DNA of 38,404 nucleotides from Nitrospina sp. (GTDB lineage: Bacteria > Nitrospinota > Nitrospinia > Nitrospinales > VA-1), in contig JABIAY010000047.1 of assembly GCA_018653085.1 (NCBI GenBank), positions 1 through 38,404 of the forward strand, read 5' to 3'. The notes beneath the pieces are model-generated. The model ran no database searches and had not been told where the DNA came from. It was given only the letters and a program-made list of their open reading frames with translations. The translations under genes and the position numbers were made by a program. Shown here piece by piece: positions 33,686-38,404 of this stretch (positions within the stretch are counted from its first letter, which is position 1; every line of letters starts with the position of its first letter).

Positions 33686-34765
33686 CTAGTACCGCTTTAG
33701 CATTCGGCGCACAGCCTCATGGACATCTTTCACAGTAATGTCTTCAAGACAATAAGGCTTGTTGAGAGGGGACGGTTGGCACTCCTTAAAAAATCTCTGT
33801 CTGCAGGGAGAACAACTGAAATTTTTTGTCACCAGTTCCTGCTTTTCCATGGCCATATAAGGTCCCGTTGTCGCGGGGCTTCCTGGCCCAAAAATCCCCA
33901 GAACCGGAATCCCAACCATTGCCGCAAGATGCATCATCCCACTGTCATTGCCAATGAATAATCGGCTCTTTCTTAACAGGCCAGTCAAAACCCTCAAGTT
34001 AACCGGAGGAATGATCTTGATCGCTCCTGCTTGACTGGAGTTCTTGATCCGGTTCAGCAATTGTGATTCTTTTTCCGTACCCAAAAGAACCAATCGCATC
34101 CCATCTTCTTTAATCAGCTTCTGACACAAGATTCCAAACCTCTCGGCATGCCAGCCCCGTTCCACCTTCGAGGTTCCCGGGTGTAGGGTCAGAAATTCCT
34201 CGTCTTCATCCAAGCCCATATCCAGCAAGACTTCTCGAGTCGTGATGTCCCCTTCCTGTTGAATGAGTGGGGAAAATTCACGGTCAGGGATATCCAGCTT
34301 CAGGGATGAAAGAATTTTAAAAAAATATTCAACACGGTATTGTTCTTTTTTTAAACGCGATGTCGTTTTGACAGGATGAGTGAGCAGAATATCTCTTCCA
34401 TCGGTGGTATAACCTAAACGGCATTTCACCCCTGTCAGACTTAAAAGAAACGCCGAGCCAAAAGAATTGGGGAACACCACGCCAACATCAAAATTAAATT
34501 TTTTCAGGTTGCGGGCAAATTTAACCTTTTGCCAGAATCCATTTTCCGACCCGGAAGGCAAAGTTAAAACCGTATTGATGGCGGGGTGACCCAGAAGTAA
34601 TTCATCGGAAGGGGATTTTACAACAACAGAAATACGGGCCACTGGGTAAGCACGACGCAGGGATTGTATTACCGGAAGCGTCAGCACCACATCGCCTATC
34701 CAATTGGGCATCCACAACAAAAAACTGTGAATCTCCTGGCTGCAAAGGGGGCGTGTTGTATCCAT
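33686..34765 (-). CDS. waaF: ADP-heptose:LPS heptosyltransferase II type (GT9)
   Basis: 359 aa with two Rossmann domains. The N-terminal MPNWIGDVVLTLPVIQSL is the GT9/WaaF signature. The C-terminal half carries FIGNDSGMMHLAAMVGIPVLGIFGPGSPATTGPY, the donor site with the SD-x-G motif and conserved His. A cysteine-rich end (CSPCRQRFFKECQP...YCLED) is a common GT9 extension. It adds heptose to the lipid A core at the cytosolic face. It supports an LPS-bearing Gram-negative host. Confidence 0.9.
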   Translation of the reverse strand: MDTTRPLCSQEIHSFLLWMPNWIGDVVLTLPVIQSLRRAYPVARISVVVKSPSDELLLGHPAINTVLTLPSGSENGFWQKVKFARNLKKFNFDVGVVFPNSFGSAFLLSLTGVKCRLGYTTDGRDILLTHPVKTTSRLKKEQYRVEYFFKILSSLKLDIPDREFSPLIQQEGDITTREVLLDMGLDEDEEFLTLHPGTSKVERGWHAERFGILCQKLIKEDGMRLVLLGTEKESQLLNRIKNSSQAGAIKIIPPVNLRVLTGLLRKSRLFIGNDSGMMHLAAMVGIPVLGIFGPGSPATTGPYMAMEKQELVTKNFSCSPCRQRFFKECQPSPLNKPYCLEDITVKDVHEAVRRMLKRY

Positions 34766-34818
34766 AACCCAAGCCGTTAAATGTTGTTTTTTATGAGTGC
34801 CCTAAAAATAAATCGAGT

Positions 34819-36072
34819 TTACTTGACCCTTTGTATTCGGGCACCCAGGCAGGATAACTTTTTTTCCATACTCATATATCCGCGGTCAATATGATAAACA
34901 CGCGAAATGACGGACTGGCCTTTCGCCGCCAGAGCCGCCAGCACCAGTGAAGCACTGGCCCGAAGATCCGTGGCCATCAAAGGAGCACCTGAAAGACCTT
35001 GGACTCCATTGATAACCGCCGTGTGTCCATCCAACGTAATGTCAGCACCCATCCTTTTTAATTCCGCAACATGCATAAACCGATTCTCAAATACGGTTTC
35101 CATAATAATACTCTGTCCACGCGCCAATGTCATCAACGCCATGAACTGGGCCTGAATGTCCGTGGGAAAACCCGGATAAGGATGGGTTCTGGCGTTAACA
35201 GCAAGCAAGGGACGTCCGCCCCGAACTCGAATCGAAGAGCCTTCCACTTCCACATCTACCTGGGCCTCCTGAAGCTTCAGAATAATGGGTTCCACATGTT
35301 GCGGGATACAATTTTCAACCAACACCTCTCCCTGTGTGATGGCCGCCGCAATCATGTAGGTACCGGCTTCAATGCGGTCCGGAAAAATTCGGCACTCAAT
35401 CGGGTTCAAGGAGGAGACTCCCTGAATAACAATCATATCGGTGCCTTGCCCTTCAATTTTTGCTCCGGCCTGATTCAAAATATCTGCAAGAAACACGACC
35501 TCGGGTTCCTTGGCCGCATTTTCTAGAATGGTTTCCCCTTCCGCGAGAGATGCCGCCATCATCAGGTTCGCGGTACCCGTCACCGAAACCGTATCAAAAT
35601 AAAACTGAATACCCTTAAGGCAATCGACTGTCCCATGCACATAACCCTGTTCCAGCCATACCTTCGCCCCCATTGCTTCTAGTCCTTTGATATGGAGATC
35701 AATGGGTCGCGCTCCTATGGCACAGCCTCCTGGCAGGGAAACCCGGGCTCGTCCCAACTTGGCTAACAAAGGCCCCAGGACCAGACAGGAAGCCCGCATT
35801 GTAGAAACCAGGTCATAAGGTGCTTCCGGGTTGTTTGCGGAGGACGTATCCAAAATAATTTTTTCGTCGCGATAACTCTCAACTTCCGCCCCCAGGTCCT
35901 TGAGAAGCTGAATCATGGTTGCTACATCGCGAACCTTTGGAACCCCTTCAATGATATTGCGTCCACGAGTCAGAAGTGTTGCGGCCAGAATAGGAAGAAC
36001 TGCGTTCTTGGCTCCGCTAATCTTGACCGTACCCTCTAAAGGCCGTCCCCCCTCTATAATGATTTTATCCAT
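34819..36072 (-). CDS. murA: UDP-N-acetylglucosamine 1-carboxyvinyltransferase
   Basis: 417 aa, normal length. The KN pair (K22-N23) and the catalytic Cys (C117 in LPGGCAIG) are both present, so the enzyme should be fosfomycin-sensitive. The fold ends in RAxxxLVLAALAAKGQSVISRVYHIDRGY. It performs the first committed step of peptidoglycan synthesis in the cytoplasm. Its ATG overlaps the prmC stop by 8 nt, so the two are coupled. Confidence 0.97.
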   Translation of the reverse strand: MDKIIIEGGRPLEGTVKISGAKNAVLPILAATLLTRGRNIIEGVPKVRDVATMIQLLKDLGAEVESYRDEKIILDTSSANNPEAPYDLVSTMRASCLVLGPLLAKLGRARVSLPGGCAIGARPIDLHIKGLEAMGAKVWLEQGYVHGTVDCLKGIQFYFDTVSVTGTANLMMAASLAEGETILENAAKEPEVVFLADILNQAGAKIEGQGTDMIVIQGVSSLNPIECRIFPDRIEAGTYMIAAAITQGEVLVENCIPQHVEPIILKLQEAQVDVEVEGSSIRVRGGRPLLAVNARTHPYPGFPTDIQAQFMALMTLARGQSIIMETVFENRFMHVAELKRMGADITLDGHTAVINGVQGLSGAPLMATDLRASASLVLAALAAKGQSVISRVYHIDRGYMSMEKKLSCLGARIQRVK

Positions 36073-36964
36073 TCACAGCCCTCGCCAATACCACCCTGTC
36101 ATAACCGGAATAATCCTGAATCACCTGAATATCCTGATAGCGGGAACTGCCTTGCATTAAAGCAATCACAGCCGGGGCCTGAGTGTGCCCGATCTCCAAA
36201 ACCAGCCAACCATTTTCTTCCAGTCTTTTCCACGCCATCGAAATGATGAACCGGTAATAGTCCAAACCATCTCTCCCCCCATCCAGTGCCTGGGCTGGTT
36301 CATATTGCCGAACCTCGGGCATGCACTTTGACAGGTTTTCCGATTCAATATAGGGCGGATTGGAAACAATAAGATGATACGGTCCTTGCCAGTCCACCTT
36401 CATCAAGTCACCGGCTACAAAGCAAACCCGGTCCGTCACTGCATGACGCGCCGCATTTTTCCGGGCAACCTCTAATGCTTCGGTAGAATTTTCAATTGCC
36501 GTGACATGACTTTGAGAGATTTCTTTCGCCAAAATAATGGAAAGAATTCCCGACCCGGTTCCCAGGTCCAGAATTTGAACAGGCGAAGATGTTTTTGCCA
36601 GCGCTTTCAAACATTGCTCAATCAGAGTTTCTGTTTCCGGTCGAGGTGTCAGAACCTTCTCATTGACTGCAAATTCAAGTGACCAGAATTCCTGAACTCC
36701 GGTTATATGAGAAACGGGTTCGCGCAAAACCCTTCTCTCGATTCTGGAACAAAGCATCTGCTCCTCAACTCGATTCAAAGTTCGCTCAGGATGCGTCATC
36801 AACTCCGTTCTTGAAACCCCAAGACCATCTGCCACCAGGATTTCTGCGTCTAACCGGGGAGATGCAACCCCTGCCTGCAAAAATTTGTGGCAGGCCCAAT
36901 TGAGAAAGGAGTGAAGAGTCCTATCCCGGCAAGGGTCCAGTTTTGATTCTTCAAGAACCTCCAC
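36065..36964 (-). CDS. prmC: release factor glutamine methyltransferase
   Basis: 299 aa from a GTG start 1 nt after the prfA stop. The SAM motif is DLGTGSG (133-139) and the catalytic NPPY is at 202-205. It methylates the Gln of the GGQ motif in class I release factors. It lies directly after prfA, its substrate gene, as in many genomes. No other start with a ribosome site is visible nearby. Confidence 0.96.
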   Translation of the reverse strand: MEVLEESKLDPCRDRTLHSFLNWACHKFLQAGVASPRLDAEILVADGLGVSRTELMTHPERTLNRVEEQMLCSRIERRVLREPVSHITGVQEFWSLEFAVNEKVLTPRPETETLIEQCLKALAKTSSPVQILDLGTGSGILSIILAKEISQSHVTAIENSTEALEVARKNAARHAVTDRVCFVAGDLMKVDWQGPYHLIVSNPPYIESENLSKCMPEVRQYEPAQALDGGRDGLDYYRFIISMAWKRLEENGWLVLEIGHTQAPAVIALMQGSSRYQDIQVIQDYSGYDRVVLARAVNG

Positions 36965-36965
36965 C

Positions 36966-38030
36966 CTATTCTCCTTTCAGAGCCTGTGTCTGGAAATGGA
37001 GCGTTAACGCGTCGATAATCTCATCCATATCCCCCTCCATCACCAAAGACAACTTATGCAAGGTTAAACCGATCCGGTGGTCGGTTATTCGCTCCTGAGG
37101 ATAGTTATAGGTACGAATGCGTCCACTACGGTCACCCGTGCCAACCTGCTGCTTACGTTCGCTGTCCATAGCTTCGTGTTGTTTTCTTTGTTCTTCATCA
37201 TATAGCCGGGCTCTCAGTACCTTCATGGCTTTTTCCCGGTTTTTATGTTGCGATTTTTCATCCTGACAAGTCACAATCATTCCAGTCGGGATATATGTCA
37301 GGCGCACCGCCGAATCGGTCGTGTTGACACTCTGGCCCCCTGGCCCGGACGCCCGATAGACATCTATCTTTATATCCGCCGGGTTGATTTTGATGTCCAC
37401 ATCCTCCACCTCCGGCAAAACAGCAACCGTCACCGCCGAGGTATGAATGCGCCCCTGGCTTTCTGTATCGGGAACCCGTTGCACCCGGTGAGTGCCTCCT
37501 TCGTATTTCAGTTTGCTGTAAGCCCTTTTCCCCGAAATGCTGAAAATAACTTCTTTGAATCCGCCTTTACCAGTCAGGCTGGAACTCAAAATTTCTACGC
37601 TCCATTTTCTTTCCTCAGCATACCTCGAATACATGCGGAACAAGTCGTTTGAAAAAAGTGCCGCCTCTTCACCTCCTGTACCAGCACGAATCTCCACAAT
37701 GACGTTGCGCTCATCACGAGGGTCTTTGGGCAGTAAAAGAAGTTTCAGGGCCTCTACCGTTTCCTGTTTTCTGATTTCCAGGTCGGCCATGTCTTCCTGA
37801 GCCATTTCAATCAATTCCGGATCTTTTTCCTCATCCAGGATTGCTTTACTCTCCTGCAACTGCTTATCGATCTTCTGCCAATTCTGAAACTGGCGAACAA
37901 TAGGGGCAAGCTCCGACTGCTCTTTGGCATACTTCTGGAACTCGGACTGCTGGGAAATGATTTTAGGATCGCTGAGCAATTGGTTGAGGTCATCATAACG
38001 CTTCTCAACCGATTTCAGCTTATCAAACAT
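36966..38030 (-). CDS. prfA: peptide chain release factor 1
   Basis: 354 aa. GGQ is at 231-233. The codon-recognition tripeptide is P-D-T at 187-189, the PxT class that reads UAG and UAA and marks this as RF1, not RF2. It sits between rpmE and prmC. The short gap to rpmE (64 nt) contains nothing recognisable. Confidence 0.97.
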   Translation of the reverse strand: MFDKLKSVEKRYDDLNQLLSDPKIISQQSEFQKYAKEQSELAPIVRQFQNWQKIDKQLQESKAILDEEKDPELIEMAQEDMADLEIRKQETVEALKLLLLPKDPRDERNVIVEIRAGTGGEEAALFSNDLFRMYSRYAEERKWSVEILSSSLTGKGGFKEVIFSISGKRAYSKLKYEGGTHRVQRVPDTESQGRIHTSAVTVAVLPEVEDVDIKINPADIKIDVYRASGPGGQSVNTTDSAVRLTYIPTGMIVTCQDEKSQHKNREKAMKVLRARLYDEEQRKQHEAMDSERKQQVGTGDRSGRIRTYNYPQERITDHRIGLTLHKLSLVMEGDMDEIIDALTLHFQTQALKGE

Positions 38031-38094
38031 GGATGGAATGGTTTCTCGAAAAACCCCGGGGGATCAGGGGAAAGAAAAAAGAAGGTGGACGCGT

Positions 38095-38331
38095 TTACTG
38101 GGGGCTGGTTGCTTCCGGCGCAGCGGCAGGCTTCGCCTTGGCATATTTGCGCTTGAATTTTTCAATGCGACCAGCGGTATCCATGAGCTTCTGTTTTCCT
38201 GTGAAAAAAGGATGGCACTGAGAACAGATCTCCACATGAAGGTCTTTCAGGGTTGTACGGGTCTGCACTTCGTTTCCACATGCGCACCGCACTGTGGTTT
38301 CATAATATTCAGGATGAATGCTGTCTTTCAT
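38095..38331 (-). CDS. rpmE: ribosomal protein bL31
   Basis: 78 aa. The N-terminus has C16-A-C18 and C36-S-Q-C39, the zinc-binding (type A) form. The end is Ala/Lys-rich, an ordinary variation. It is placed after rho and before prfA. As a zinc form it would be the usual replete-zinc paralogue; no second L31 is in the window. Confidence 0.95.
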   Translation of the reverse strand: MKDSIHPEYYETTVRCACGNEVQTRTTLKDLHVEICSQCHPFFTGKQKLMDTAGRIEKFKRKYAKAKPAAAPEATSPQ

Positions 38332-38341
38332 TGAGTCACCA

Positions 38342-38404
38342 TTAAGAGTTCATAGCCGCTAAAAACTCGGCGTTAGTTTTCGTTTCTTTTATCTTTTGCA
38401 GGAG
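38342..38404 (-). CDS. rho: transcription termination factor Rho, C-terminal end (partial)
   Basis: Only the last 20 codons are inside the window ([20 protein letters not shown]). The TKTNAEFL pattern is the well-known end of Rho, and the gene order rho-rpmE-prfA-prmC fits. The gene continues beyond the window end. Confidence 0.85.
   Translation of the reverse strand, partial: LLQKIKETKTNAEFLAAMNS

Overview
The window looks like ordinary chromosome from a Gram-negative bacterium with moderate GC. It carries an LPS heptosyltransferase, a lipoprotein with a clear lipobox, signal-peptide proteins with beta-barrel character, and housekeeping genes for peptidoglycan, heme, queuosine and translation. 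No phage, transposase, CRISPR or plasmid gene is visible. The many TPR/Sel1 proteins and the mixed gene content would suit a Nitrospinota or deltaproteobacterial-type lineage, but that placement is inference from gene content, not a measured result.

Layout. A tRNA-Arg(UCU) opens the window (61-137). A minus-strand envelope block (192-8330) follows: two Sel1-repeat proteins, a putative outer-membrane protein, a DUF4197 protein, a VTT-domain membrane protein, and three consecutive genes of a membrane-glycosyltransferase/TPR cluster. Two of those three share a 516-bp direct repeat. Next comes a plus-strand segment with a cold-shock gene behind a long structured leader, an orphan 61-aa basic peptide with its own terminator, and a radical SAM enzyme with the CX7CX2C motif of RiPP-maturation family 1. 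From 11.4 to 16.4 kb small regulatory and accessory genes alternate in strand: an HDOD protein, a secreted protein, a COG0523 GTPase with a Zur-like dyad over its -10 box, a pentapeptide-repeat protein, a CPXCG protein, a CBS protein, TrmL and a STAS-like protein. Plus-strand genes from 16.6 to 20.4 kb encode a secreted coiled-coil/TPR protein split by a run of nine A's, a cyclic-nucleotide-binding-type protein and HflX.

The minus strand from 20.4 to 28.1 kb holds the hemE-hemH-pcrA operon with a recognisable promoter, a large GT-C/TPR fusion and queG. The plus strand from 28.3 to 33.2 kb is a tight group: a class II HDAC-like deacylase, a ClpC-type AAA+ unfoldase, a Gx-transporter-family protein, a 59-aa DUF5989 protein and a Dpm1-like GT2 glycosyltransferase. 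The window ends in the classic rho-rpmE-prfA-prmC-murA cluster on the minus strand, followed by a WaaF-like heptosyltransferase and a zinc-ribbon/DUF2007 protein. Rho is cut by the window end.

How they may work together. Three multi-pass GT-C-like or GT39-like proteins, two of them fused to TPRs, plus a Dpm1-like enzyme suggest polyprenyl-phosphate-sugar-dependent glycosylation of the envelope (inference). The most unusual items are the nine-A frameshift in the coiled-coil gene, the RiPP-type radical SAM enzyme without an obvious precursor, the Zur-like operator before the COG0523 gene, and the deacylase-ClpC coupling.
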